This document shows positions 22,631 through 33,760 of a stretch of 64,000 nucleotides of DNA, piece after piece. Position 1 is the stretch's first letter, and each line of letters starts with the position of its first letter. Source of the DNA: Tubulanus polymorphus (taxonomy: Eukaryota > Nemertea > Palaeonemertea > Tubulaniformes > Tubulanidae); assembly GCF_964204645.1 (NCBI RefSeq), contig NC_134032.1, positions 2,940,916 to 3,004,915 on the forward strand, read 5' to 3'. The notes beneath the pieces were generated by a model that worked only from the letters and a program-made list of their open reading frames with translations, was not told the origin of the DNA and made no database searches. The position numbers and the translations under genes are program-made.

Positions 22631-22639
22631 AGGTCACAG

Positions 22640-22803
22640 GCAGTTGCTGTTATTGCATTCACTTTTCCGTTTTTGAGATTTTGCAAGGTGTGTTAATGTT
22701 TCATTACCACACTGGGCTTGTAATGGGCTTGTGATCTCTCTATAGAAGGCTGGGTCTGTGTACTTGCTGTTATTGCATTCACTTTTCCATATTTGAGATT
22801 TGG
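22640..22803 (+). repeat. Direct repeat, about 40 bp twice
   Basis: TTGCTGTTATTGCATTCACT followed by TTTCC and TTTGAGATTT occurs at 22641 and again at 22762, about 120 bases apart. It lies just before the PIF1-like remnant. Confidence 0.6.
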
Positions 22804-22879
22804 CCATGTGCTTATTGGTTTTTAAAAACATTGACTCGTTAATGCTGTGTCTCGTTTCCATATGAGAAATTGCTGAAAT

Positions 22880-23564
22880 ATGCTTAATCAACAACAATCA
22901 AACATCATTTTCTTAGCTACCGCTGGCCATAGCCTGTGTATTCTTGGTCAAGCAGGTACTGGCAAGTCGTTTTGTTTGCACCATATATATAAAACCATGC
23001 GTAGAAATGGTAAGGTGGAATCAGTTTGTGCGAGTACTGGCATAGCATGCCTCCAGCTCTAGCAATATGAATGCAAAGACTTTACATAATTGGAGTGGTA
23101 TTCAAGATGGACGATATTCGAAATCTGAATTATTTCATCGGTTTTTACATGATTCTTCATTATCCAATGTAAAGTCTGCTATATCTGAGACAGAGGTTTT
23201 GATCATTGATGAAATCTCGATGATATCCCGTCATGTTTTCGAACAGGTGGAGTATGTTTGTCGGTTAGTTCGTAATAATGATAGTAATTTTGGAGGATTG
23301 CAAGTTATTCTTAGTGGTGACTTCTTTCAGCTCCCACTTTTTCCAAATCCATCCTGTTATGATGACGATAAATACTGCTTTATGAGTGATGTTTTCAAAT
23401 TCCATCACGTATGTATTTTGGAGCAAGTAGTTCGTCAAAGTGAAATGAGAAACAGAATTCAATTAGATTCATTACCTGGAGAAATTAAAATCTACAAGTC
23501 ATCCAATGAATTTGGTTCACTATCAGACATCAATTCACTTTCAGCTATTCAGAATCTATATTAA
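22880..23564 (+). pseudogene. PIF1-like helicase remnant
   Basis: The first frame (22880-23062) has a Walker A P-loop, ILGQAGTGKSFCLHHI, and the next conserved block VCASTGIAC. A one-base shift near 23060 moves the frame, which then reads KTLHNWSGIQDG, the Walker B LIIDEISMIS and LSGDFFQLPLF, all PIF1 hallmarks, and EQVVRQSE. After that it jumps to a segment resembling the middle of the domain and stops at 23564, so an internal deletion is likely. PIF1-like 5'-3' DNA helicases are host genes or parts of Helitrons and other mobile elements; with the DUF3987-like remnant next to it, a mobile-element origin is likelier. Inactive. Confidence 0.8.
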
Positions 23565-23840
23565 CGGAAACGTATTTGGAACCTTACACGTCTCTATCTA
23601 AAAAATACGGATTGCAGTAAATCCCAATGCATTTCAGTAAACCACACCAATCGGTTACTTGGTTTTCCATGAGGGAATAATAGCACATGAAAAACACCTC
23701 AATGTTACAATACGGGTTTCGGCAAATCTCATGAAATTCAGTATCTCCGGCCAATCAGTAACTTAGAATGCGACAATATTGTCAGTACAGCTATAAAACC
23801 ATTGCACACTGTTGCTGACTGAAAGTATCGAGATGTCAGC

Positions 23841-25613
23841 ATGAACGCACGAAGATTCAACGCGGCATCCGTCGAGAAACTGTATAAGTCGGCCTACAGG
23901 GTCAAATATTATTTGGAAGACACTCTGCCGGAGGAAACTCTTCGCTTTCTAGAAAAGGGCTTTTAACGTCAGTTATGTATTGATACAATTTTAACGTCAG
24001 CAAGACATTAAATTTGTCGGTTATTATATCTACCACAGCTGCATAAATGGGGCCCAACACAACGATTAAAGTTGGACCACACCTGTCGACGTCACTGAAT
24101 ATATTCATGACAACAGTTGCAGCATCGGGGGCGGGCAAAAGTATTGCCTTCGACAAGTTAATGAAACCGGCCTTTAATACTTTTTAGGCTGCGAAACACG
24201 AGTCTCTGCAAGTCACCAACAACGTTCCGGCGGTTATGGAATTATAACATCGGACGAAGGAGGACGAATCCTTAAAGCAATCATCCAAAAACAAAGCAAA
24301 GGGGAGTCTGAGCAAGCTCTATTTTGTTAACTATTGGGGGGAGGAGGCGGCGAAGGAGATGCCGTTAATCTATCATCAGGACAACGTGGATTTGACAAAA
24401 CGGTCAAAATAGTTTCTCCATGCACATGATAACTTAGCCAGACACCTAGCTGACTGAATTGGTGCAGATTCAAGGAACGGCAGATGGTTTTTATGACAGG
24501 TTTATTTGTATGGTGTGCAAGCCAAAATATTTTGCGGCCGAAATAAACAACGAAAACGCCGCTCTTTTTATAAAGCTGATGTCATTAATGATAAATACGA
24601 TATAATATACAATACGCACAGCCGGCCGAGGGTTTACACCCTCGATGCAGCAGCATCGACAATGTACACTACCCTCAAAAACAACTTTGCTGCATATATG
24701 GCTGCAAAATATGCATCCGACTCATCAGACGATAAGTACAATTATTTCTTTAATGACAGTTCACGTTATGTATTGATACAATTTGCAGGCAATCTAACGT
24801 GTTACGTTACATTGTTTCAGACGATGAAATGGCGATACTGATACCTAAATGGAAACTCCTAAAATGGAGGCATCGCTGATGTCCACGAAAGATCCGATGC
24901 ACGTGGTTAAACTTGTAGCAGTGCTCCATGTGTTTTGTACGGCACGAACTGGAGTTGACATCCCACTAGTCTTTAATGAACAGATGTGGAGCGTAGCAAC
25001 GTCATTACTGCATGGCTCTAAAAAGCAAAAGGCAGTGTTCACAGAGGTATGTACACACACAAAGTATATATGTACCTATTTGTTGTCAGTGATTTTTAAA
25101 GTTTCTATACTAACCGTTTCATTTACTTCCAGACAGTATCTTCCCTTTCCAAGGCCACGATCAATGAATGCGCCTCGTGTTTTTACTAACCAACAGAAGG
25201 TGGTTAATGTCATTTTGTAAAGTGACAGCCCGATTATACCTGTAAGAGCTATACAGAAGAGAATTCGAGGTAATACAGCACTCACACTTAAAAGTAAGCA
25301 ATTGTTTTCATACTCCATGCTAATCATTTCAGAATAGATTATGTTATAGATATTCATGTTAAATACCTTTCGCATTGCGGTCGAATTGTCGATCATTTGT
25401 GAACAGATGCGCTTTGGCAAGTGGGAGAGGTTAAAATGCGGCCGAACATTTCGCGAGGTATGCTACAAGCCACACCCCGACAGTTTCGATGCTACCCACG
25501 CCGCTGTATTAAATACAAACTTCAACCACGAACGGTATAGAGAACGTTTCAACAACTTCGGAAATACAGAGCAATCACTAAAACAAATCGCTGCAGATGA
25601 CATTTGGAACTGA
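23841..25613 (+). pseudogene. DUF3987-like P-loop (primase-helicase type) gene, decayed
   Basis: A 41-aa opening ORF (23841-23966, MNARRFNAASVEKLYKSAYR) is followed by frames that carry a P-loop (VAASGAGKSIAFDKLMKP, about 24110-24160), an SDEGGRILKAIIQKQ block (about 24245), DGFYDRFI (about 24485), NNFAAYMAAKYAS (about 24680) and STKDPMHVVKLVAVLHVF (about 24880). An intron-like gap with GTATGT donor at 25048 and CAG acceptor near 25132 leads to IPVRAIQKRI (about 25230). A last segment (GKWERLKCGRTF, KPHPDSFDATHA) ends at 25613. The order fits DUF3987-type proteins of mobile elements from marine animals, from memory of the family. Several stops and frame changes break it. A transposon-borne gene is likely. 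Confidence 0.5.
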
Positions 25614-27424
25614 AATCATGCAACGAAATTTCGATTAGTGTTCTTACATAAATCACAAAGTACAGCACAGAAGGGGAAGTACGAATGTTATGTTACAACT
25701 GGTTTATTCTATACCTTACACGGAATATCCTTCGACCTACAACAATGACCACAGTAAGGGTTCAACACCACACGATCCTGCTGTAAAAAATTAGTAGGTT
25801 ATCAATAAATAGTCAGCGAGTCGAAGATGACAGAAGCGGTCGTCTATAACCAATTACAGTACACTCACCGTTCGATCACGCAGACGCTGTCCACGACGTC
25901 TACACTAAAATCAAAGTCTACTATAGCCCCGTACATACACCCATTCACGCTGACGCTGCCCACGATGTATACACTAAAATCAAAGTCTACTAAAACACAG
26001 TAAGGTATCAGGCTACCGTTGTCACACTAAAATCCAAAATGTACTATAACCTCAGAGTTACATTTAGTCTACTATGTACACGATTTGGTGGCGCTACTAA
26101 GCTAAATTCAATTCAATGACAATGAGACTTTATTTATGTGTCACAAAATCAACATTCTCCATTCTCATGATTTTAACTAATAAACATGCTCCTTAATGAC
26201 ACCTAAACTACAGTCGTACCGAATAGGTTTTCATCCACATCCCATTCAACCAGGAATTCGTGCATAAATACGACATTACACCACAAAAAGCTTCCCGAAC
26301 GAGAAACTTATATCTTAATCTGTTTTCTAGCATCATTTTCATCATTTCCTTTCAGCCGCCATGACGAAATAAGGTTTGTTCTGGCAATTTGAAAATGACC
26401 GAATCCACTCCGCGGCATCCTCACCTGCCAGGATCTGAACCCCGCCTGCCGAAGCTTCGGTGTTTGGTGTGAAACTAGAAAGGATTCGCCATTGAAAATT
26501 CATAAATTGACTAGTGCTTTAATTGGCGACTTCAATATGTCAAAAACAATTGCTGGTGTGCATTTGACCATACTGTACCGATACACCGGGTCGCGAAATG
26601 AAAATCTGTTGGACCGCGGATTCATCTGCCCCGTTTAATGTCAGACTAAAAAGGATTCACCAATGCAAAATTATGAATTGACCACACTGACCAATTCAAA
26701 CTTTTCGAATATTGGAAAGATTTGATTTCGGCTAAAAAGGATTTCATCAACGCAAATTCAAAAGTTGACCACCCCTGATTACCACAAATGATAAATTTTC
26801 AAACCTTCGCGTCCGATGTCAAATTCGATGGGCTCGTTGCATTGTCAATCCTTGAACTGGCCAGCAGTACGTAACTACATAACTTAAAATGGTTTTTTCA
26901 CATCTGGGCCTCATTCACTTGCCGCCGTGCCTTAATGTCAGATGTAGGCCTATCGTGTTACATAGTAAAGCTAACACCGGTACATAAACTTTTTATAGCT
27001 TTACTCGAATTATCTGAACACAACAGAACTTGCAACAAAACTCAGAATGAATGAAAATGTTATTTTTTCCGTCCTAAGGCCACAGCTTTAGCCTTTCTCA
27101 TTGGCCTATTAATTTGTTGTTCGAATGAAGTCAATTGACTTTATTCGATCATGGTGTTTATTTATACGACCTTGATTCAATTTCAATTTATTTTATTTTA
27201 TCCAGTAAAAGTAATTAATTTCCGGTTTACAAAACTAGGCCCTAGTATCACCACCTACAGTTTAATGCATTGATGTTTTTTTACGAAAACACGAGTTTGT
27301 CCTTCGTACTACCTTCTTCCTATTACTGGCCAACTTCATCATGTTGAAGATTTTTGCCAGGTACGGACTTTTGTTGGATCAGTGAGTCGACGAGCACTGA
27401 TATGTGGCTTACCTGTATAACATG
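25614..27424. other. No supported gene; decayed short repeats
   Basis: At 25870-25995 a unit containing CACTAAAATCAAAGTCTACT occurs twice about 80 bases apart. At 26490-26800 AAAAGGATT plus a CRCCAATG-like word recurs about three times. Nothing coding is supported. Confidence 0.45.
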
Positions 27425-27492
27425 GTTTCACAAGGATTCGAACCCAACCTCTCGGTTGTGAGCCTAACACCTTATCCACTACGCCACCATTC
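27425..27492 (-). repeat. tRNA-like SINE head with Pol III A and B boxes
   Basis: On the minus strand, A box TGGCGTAGTGG (27476-27486) and B box GGTTCGAATCC (27434-27444) match the RNA polymerase III consensus exactly. The anticodon-loop position reads CTCACAA (CAC, Val-like), but the stems carry mismatches, so it is a decayed tRNA or, more likely, a SINE head. The body would run toward lower coordinates. Confidence 0.65.
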
Positions 27493-28919
27493 CACAGGAC
27501 AGGACAATTGTCTTTTTGATAAATAGCGCCATCTACTGACATTTTTACGCGTTGATGTCATTTTCAAGAACACAAGAAGTTTGTCATTTTGGCGGGGATG
27601 GCCGCCTATAGTCGACACCGCGTTGCATCGTGGAAAAGACTAAGGGAATACTACAGAAAACGTAGACGAATCTGTTGTTGGAAAACGTCCAATCTGCGCT
27701 GCTGCCGTTGTTGCTGATCAAAGAATCACGGCTATTGCAACGGCCGAGCATAACGACTAAAAATCTCTATGTGGATTCTGTTTTCTGAACATGAAACTCT
27801 CGTAATTTGCATTCATTTGTAATCAATTAGGTATTCTTTACCAACGTTATCTCCTCTTTGTGAAAATATAAATCAGCTTTAAATGTATATTATATTGAAA
27901 TATTAATATTGCATAGGGGATACTTATTTTCACGAAATTTTGGGGCGGGAGTATGTCGTTACGTTTTAGTTTGATTTGTATGTATTATATTTCGTAAGCA
28001 TGTATAATCGTTCAGTATTGAGTTTTGTGTAAATTTAGCGGTTGAAATCCTACAGTCACGGTGCCTCAATAAATGGGTCCGATTTTTTGAGTACTGGGCT
28101 CACATGTAATGTAATGAGAGAGAAATAAACTACTGTTCGAAAATTGGGGTATACAGTCCTCGTCAGTCTCTACAACTGCAGTATGTTTTACATGTTCACA
28201 CATCGTTGACAAAATGGAGGGTCCATATCGATTTATCGATGGAGACAATAAGAAAATACCAGATCCAACCGTTGACTGCAGTGTTTGTTCAGATATTACG
28301 CCATGTCTGATAGATGACATCCCTCTCGCACTGCACGTCGGCCTTTACATGGTCTCAGGTTGATCGAAGCCATGGCTGTGCCACTGACTATTGATTCAAC
28401 AATCCCATCCTACCGAGCTACCTGAACATCAACTTGCTGAAATATTTTCAGCAGTCTAAACGCTACTGTGATTACTGATACGAATACAATCCATGAAGAG
28501 ACAACTGAGTTTATTTTTCCAGAACTGAATGCGAATTACAAAAACATGTAGTTTTGAATTGTTAAAATCAAATAAGTCTAATGGAATAGTCAAAACACAT
28601 GTTGATGATATCCACACCGAGAGCGATTGTACGCATACAAAGGGTTATTTCAAAGAAGATATGAACACTCAGTACTTTTATCAACAAAGCAGTCGAACAC
28701 GAAACCTCTGGTCGTCAATTTTCGTTCTTCTTCGCCTGCAGCCGTGGCGCACACTGAGACTTCTTTTCTTGTCAAAACAATACGCGCCAGAAGAGGATTA
28801 CAGAATCGCTAGCTGCCTAAGTGATGATATATTCTTTACAAATTCTATTTCATTTTTACATTCTATTTCATTAACTAATTTCTCAATGCTTTAACTACTA
28901 TACATTTGAAACATACAGC
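27493..28919. other. No supported gene
   Basis: Several short ORFs (28066-28320 minus, 28529-28894 plus) have no recognisable motif. AT content rises after 28840 into the next virus-like island. Confidence 0.4.
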
Positions 28920-29557
28920 TTAATCTTTTTTCAATATATATTTATTATTTTTTTCATATTCGATATGTTTAACTGTTTGATAATGTTTTGATTCATGTGA
29001 TCTTAAATATTTGCCTCCACAATAACAATACACTTTCTCATTAGGATTGAATTTTCTAATTTCATCACCTAAATTACATTGAACTGCAGCATCTTTGAAT
29101 GATTTTTCGTTATCTAATTCACATTGAATACCAATATTTGATGAATTTTCATTATAGATAATTTGTTTATTATCAAAATTGAAATAATATCATTGTCTCT
29201 TTTCAATTCTTAAGTTAATCAAATCATTGTAATCTTTAGAAAGTATTACATCACTTTTTCTTTCATTGAAAGGTGTTTTAAGAATATTTATTATGTTTTC
29301 ATCTAAAGTTACTTTAAATTTTAAAACTGTATTGAATATTTTTAGATTTTTGATTCCATTATCAAAAGTATCTACTAGTTCAGTAATTAAATATGTTTCA
29401 TTTGATGATATTTGATTAATCATAGTAATGTTATCAATTTTATAATGTCTTGCTGACACTAAATTTGTTTCTGAAATATAATTTCTAATGTTAAACTGTG
29501 AAAATAATTTATTGGTTTCATTGATTTCGATTTGGGTTGTTCTTCTTCTGTCTTCAT
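28920..29557 (-). pseudogene. Virus-like ORF with a C-terminal zinc-finger-like motif
   Basis: The ATG at 29557 sits behind TTTTGTTATATAA, the same words that precede the ORF at position 12. Directly after the ATG the reading frame is off by one base (a deletion), then runs open through NETNKLFSQFNIRNYIS and VSARHYKIDN to a TGA at 29190. It resumes in the same frame to a TAA at 28920. The C-terminus has CYCGGKYLRSHESKHYQTVKH (key residues Cys, Cys, His, His), a short C-x-C-G-G...H...H motif seen in proteins of DNA-virus-like elements. The function is unknown. It lies on the same strand as the polymerase relic, downstream of it. Upstream, three copies of a CTCACACTTTACTCACACTTTT-like word (29620-29830) could be regulatory. 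Confidence 0.6.
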
Positions 29558-29614
29558 TTATATAACAAAACTTTTATTAAAACTCATTCAAATATAATTA
29601 TTCACTGTTTTAAA

Positions 29615-29840
29615 TATAAATTATTTCACTCACACTTTATTCACACTTTTAATGTTTAAAAATCTAACTGTTACAAATATAAATATTAAAATATGTTTAA
29701 AATATAAACTATTTCACTCCCACTTTACTCACGCTTTTATATTCGTTAAATTATCCATTTATTTTACTTATATTTTTATTCGAAATCTGTTAAAATATGA
29801 ATTATTTCTCACACTTTACTCACACTTTTGTAATGAACAT
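29615..29840. repeat. Triplicated CACACTTTAYTCACACTTTT-like motif
   Basis: Copies at about 29624, 29710 and 29805 each follow an AT-rich TATTTC word in the region upstream of the minus-strand ORF. They may be promoter or origin-type direct repeats of the virus-like element. Confidence 0.5.
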
Positions 29841-30317
29841 ATAAATGATTTTAAAATATATGAAATTCATGTAAATAATGTTCATTAATATGAAATTATT
29901 AGGAGTATATAGGAATATGTTGTTTCAGGTCAAAGGTTGAAGGGGAGAGTGTGCTCGAAGTCGGTGAAGAAAATCTTGGAGAAGAGAAATTAATTTTGAT
30001 GAATTTGTTCGGTTTGTTTCACAGAACTAAAATGCACTGATTACTTTTTTTGTTTTGTAAATGTTCGGCCAGGTCGTCGAGGTCGACGGGAGTAGGTTGC
30101 GCTTAGATGCCGTAACGGCGTTGAACCCGGGATAGTAGGTCCTTATAGCTGCCGATAAATCCAGTCCACGAACGCGCGTGCCAAAACAAAATCTTTAAAA
30201 CAGGTGAAAATTAAGATCAAGATGAGCCAAGAGGTTTGTCTGTATGTCAGTGAGACTGAGACTCATTACCATCGCGCATTAGACCTGTTCGGTCTTTATA
30301 TGCAAATAAGTATGGGA
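29841..30317. other. No supported gene
   Basis: This is a more balanced stretch between the AT-rich island parts. I see nothing coding. Confidence 0.4.
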
Positions 30318-30972
30318 CCATTCATTTATTACGTACGCATCAAAATCCGATTTTTTAACCCCCCTCCCCCTGTACGCATGCATACTTTTCCCAATACCCC
30401 CCCCCCTTTGTACGTACATTTTTCGTTATAGTGTACTTTCAGAATTAAACGCCGTAATGATGATGATCGAGCCAGTTACGATAGTACTACTCACCCGGAT
30501 CGTCGTCACTAATGAAGCGGGTGTTCATAAACCACGGAATTAAAAGACATACAACAACAAACAATTAAAATAAAATCAATGCATTCAATGCGTTCTTATT
30601 TGCATTCAACATTAATTACAACAATCGTCACAGAATCGATAGACTTGTTGCCTACGGTTTGTGTTGACTCGTTCGTTCTATTCATTGATGATATCGGCCG
30701 TACTCTGCCCATTCTCGTAGCTTTCCTATATGTTCCTATTCTTTGTTAGGTATCACGCTTAACTCAAAACCCGCTTTAGACGGAAGCTGGAAGATCGTTT
30801 ACTGACAGTGACGCTTGAAATAGAATTACCCCCCCCCCCCCCACCAAGCGTACGTACAGGTACACGATCATTGAATTACCCCCCCCCCTCTCCATTCGTA
30901 CATAACTGTACGCATTTGAACGGATCCCCTCCTCCCCCCCCCCCCCAACGTGCATACGTAATAAATGAATGG
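30318..30972. mobile_element. Nonautonomous TIR element with poly-C tracts
   Basis: The ends CCATTCATTTATTACGTACG (30318) and CGTAATAAATGAATGG (to 30972) are inverted copies. Inside each end are runs of 8 to 14 C next to TACGTACA or TACGCAT words. No coding capacity. It lies directly at the broken end of the polymerase and intein relic, so its insertion probably caused or marks the truncation. Confidence 0.7.
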
Positions 30973-30989
30973 GCGCACATAATTTCTCA

Positions 30990-31471
30990 TAATTTCAAAT
31001 CTTGATTACATAAATACCAACAACATTTTGTACAATTAACATATTTATAAACACCTGCTGAACCATCACCCATAATCACCCTATTATAAATATTATAAAT
31101 TATTTCATCAAATGACTTATGATTCATTCTTCGATAAAATCTTTTATGTAGTAATTCATCTCCAATTTTTATATCGGTTGGTTTTATTTTATCACCATTT
31201 TGTTAACTAAACTATGATCTTCAGTAACACCTACAAACCCTAATTTAGGTCTAACTGTATAAATATTTTTATTTGTTTTATGTCTAAATATATTCTTTGA
31301 TTTTTTCCATCCATTTCTTGTCCAAACATCCAATGATCAATTTATTTGTATGAATTCTTTTTCACCATATAAAATATAAAATTCATTTTGTTTTGGAATT
31401 ATTTCTGAAATTCTTCTAATTAATATTTGGTTATTGTATCTTAATAATATTGGGGTATCAGCTGTTACAGA
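30990..31471 (-). pseudogene. Intein at the YxDTDS motif with a LAGLIDADG relic
   Basis: At 31471 the polymerase reads YVD and then SVTADTPILLRYNNQ, a canonical intein N-terminus with Ser1. Intein block B follows as GFVGVTEDHSLV. After a one-base loss near 31200 the frame carries KPTDIKIGDELLHK and a first LAGLIDADG-type motif, RVIMGDGSAGVYKY (about 31050-31080), followed by a WYLCNQDLKL block. The C-terminal splice block (His-Asn before TDS) is lost where the TIR element begins. The insertion point between YxD and TDx is the pol-c site used by inteins in archaeal and giant-virus PolB. One TGA (31337-31339) and the frameshift make it dead. Confidence 0.8.
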
Positions 31472-33423
31472 ATCAACATATTATATTTCAATATGCTTTT
31501 CCCCAAAAAGTGGTTGTAAAACATTATGATAAAAATGATACATTAATAATTTTGATATTTCTAAAACAGTTGGACCAATGAATATAGGTTTATTAAATTT
31601 CATTGACGTTCTTTTTAATTTTACCGCGGTTAAATAATCTTCAAATCTTTTATTTCCTTAATGTCTTGGACTTGATTGTAAATGTCTCAATCGTTCAGAA
31701 TTATTTACTAGTTCAATATCATTTCTATTTCGAATATCCTCGCAAGTTTTTCAATAAAAACTACTATTCATTAATTTGGAGAAATCTTTTTCAAAATCTG
31801 TTTTAAAGATGGTTCTCTGTTGAGTATTAAAATCTGTATATTTTTCTAACCACTTCGATTGATTAAATTCAATATATCTATGTACTTTCTTTAATTCCAT
31901 TCCTTGTTTTAAATAAACATCTAACATTCTATAATGAACAATATAATTGTATTTATTATTTTGAGTAAGTATTAATTTTTCTGTAAAAACATGATCTTTC
32001 GGTTTTATTTTCTTCTGGTATTCACTTAAATAACTATCATCTACGGCTAAATGTTCTGGGCAATATGGTAAGTTTCTTGTTTTAAACATTATGTTATCAG
32101 GATATTCTAAATCAACTACAAAGAAATAACCAATTGGTGCTTCATCTTTTAAACCCATAATTGCACTTTCCCAATCAGTTTTATCATCATTTTCAACTTC
32201 TGTTAATATCAAATTTTCATATGGTTGAGGTTGCATCATTGCCCAACCATATAGATTATTTGCATCAATATACAATAATTTGTATTCATCATTTGCTTTA
32301 AAATGTCCCATAACACCACTAATTCCACCTCTAATTGATTTTTCAAATAATAAAACCATGTCTGGTTCTTTTAATAAATCTAATTCTACATTTGTATATT
32401 TTAAACCACATTGCCAGGTTAAACCAGGACTTGAATAACAATAACAGGGATCAACATTAAAATGATTTAAATTAACTTCTCTAAATTTTATCATACAATC
32501 TGATTTTAAAAATAAATCTACTAAATCACCATGATTTTTTATCTTAAAATGATTCCAAATATTCAATGTTCTATGAAACACTTCATCTTTCACATACTCC
32601 TCTTTTAAATGATCATAAAATTGTTCCTTTAATAATTCTGTTACATAAAAATCATCATGTGTTTTATAAAATGAATAAGGAATTGCGCCTTTATATCTCG
32701 ATAATTTTAAATCTTGTTCATTTGGATAATAATATCGAGTTAGTATAAAATCATTATCAACTAAACTTTTTGCTAAATTATCTAATGAACTTGCTAGAAA
32801 TCTATAAGAATCTAAAAACCTAATGCAACCAAATTGAAATGAAATATAATTTTCAGATGTCTTAGCTAATAGTTTAAAATCATATATTCTTACATTTGCT
32901 TCATTCATAGCATTAAATTCTTCTATTTCTTGATTAATTGCGCCCAATTTTCCTGATAATTGTTTAATAAATAGATGGGTATCATAGCCTGATAAATTAT
33001 GAAATAATATTGGTGCGAAATTAACTTTCTTAGCTTGAAAATTCCAAGCTTCATGAGCAGCTCCACAATATTTTGAATTTAAATGATCGTGATCTCTAAC
33101 TTGTTTAACAAATGAATAAAAACGTTTTTCACAGTAACAACAATGAGTTGGATAATTAAAATCAATTTCATCTTCTTTTGTCATAACTATTCTTTTATTT
33201 TTGTTCAATAATTTTGCAAAATCATTTTCTATTTCAACTATTTTATTACAGAATTCATTTACTACATCTTCACCTCTAAAAGAAACATATTGACTTTCAT
33301 ACAATTTAGGATAACTCGATTTTATATGACTTCCATAAGCAGCAGCTCTTTGATGAACTTTTTAAATTGTATTTATAATTGGTTATGAATTATATCTTCA
33401 TTTAGTTCATTTCCTTTATCCAT
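30990..33423 (-). pseudogene. Polinton-type DNA polymerase B, decayed and intein-containing
   Basis: The open frame 33304-31751 (517 codons) has CCYCEKRFYSFVKQVRDHDH, ILFHNLSGYDTHLFIK (ExoII), LFLKSDCMIKFREV, PGLTWQCGLKYT, IRGGISGVMGHF, DANNLYGWAMMQPQPYE (motif A) and SKLMNSSFY (start of motif B). All match protein-primed PolB enzymes of Polinton/Maverick-like elements. Upstream the frame continues to about 33360 (AYGSHIKSSYPKL) with a stop before it; an ATG lies at 33423. Downstream the frame continues past TGA (31751-31753, at the expected Gly of motif B), TAA (31658-31660) and TAA (31481-31483) to YVD, where an intein begins. The catalytic TDS that should follow is missing. Not functional. 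Confidence 0.85.
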
Positions 33424-33565
33424 TGATTTTAAAAAAAAGCTTTTTATTTAACAATAATAATAATAATCAGCAGGAATACAATAGGGCTTCTGCGAAGGCA
33501 GCAGAAACCCTAATAATAATCAACAGAATTACAATAGGGTTCCTGCGAAAGCAGCAGAAACCCTA
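33424..33565 (+). repeat. Hairpin array, two type A units
   Basis: Two units at 33483-33511 and 33536-33564 read AGGGTTTCTGC-loop-GCAGAAACCCT with small changes. Each follows an AATAAT and CAGCAGGAATACAAT-like spacer. Confidence 0.8.
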
Positions 33566-33573
33566 ATAATAAT

Positions 33574-33760
33574 AATGAATATAGCAGCAAGCAGCGATAA
33601 CGGGTTTCTGCCTTTCTGGATAGAATGTCGTTCAGGGAAACGAGCAAAGATTTCACACGAAATCAGTTCGTGACATTCCGTTTTTTGAAAGAGTGCCACC
33701 TAGGGGTCAACTCACAACATGGATATGTTGACCCACATGTGCTACTACGCGCAAAGTACT
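33574..33760 (+). repeat. Dispersed repeat with the AGCAGCGATAACGGG core, copy 1
   Basis: It starts ATATAGCAGCAAGCAGCGAT and runs through CGCCACCTAGGGGTCAAC-like and ATGGATATGTTGACCCAC words. It matches 62352-62540 over about 190 bases. A short fragment of the same start occurs at 45386-45412. Confidence 0.75.

Noticed and set aside
27425..27492. Functional tRNA-Val gene
   Set aside because: A and B boxes are good but the anticodon and T stems have several mismatches, so a SINE head or tRNA relic fits better.
12..33423. Alternative genetic code (TGA as sense) in the virus-like genes
   Set aside because: TAA stops and single-base indels also break these frames, so ordinary decay explains the data; kept only as a remark.
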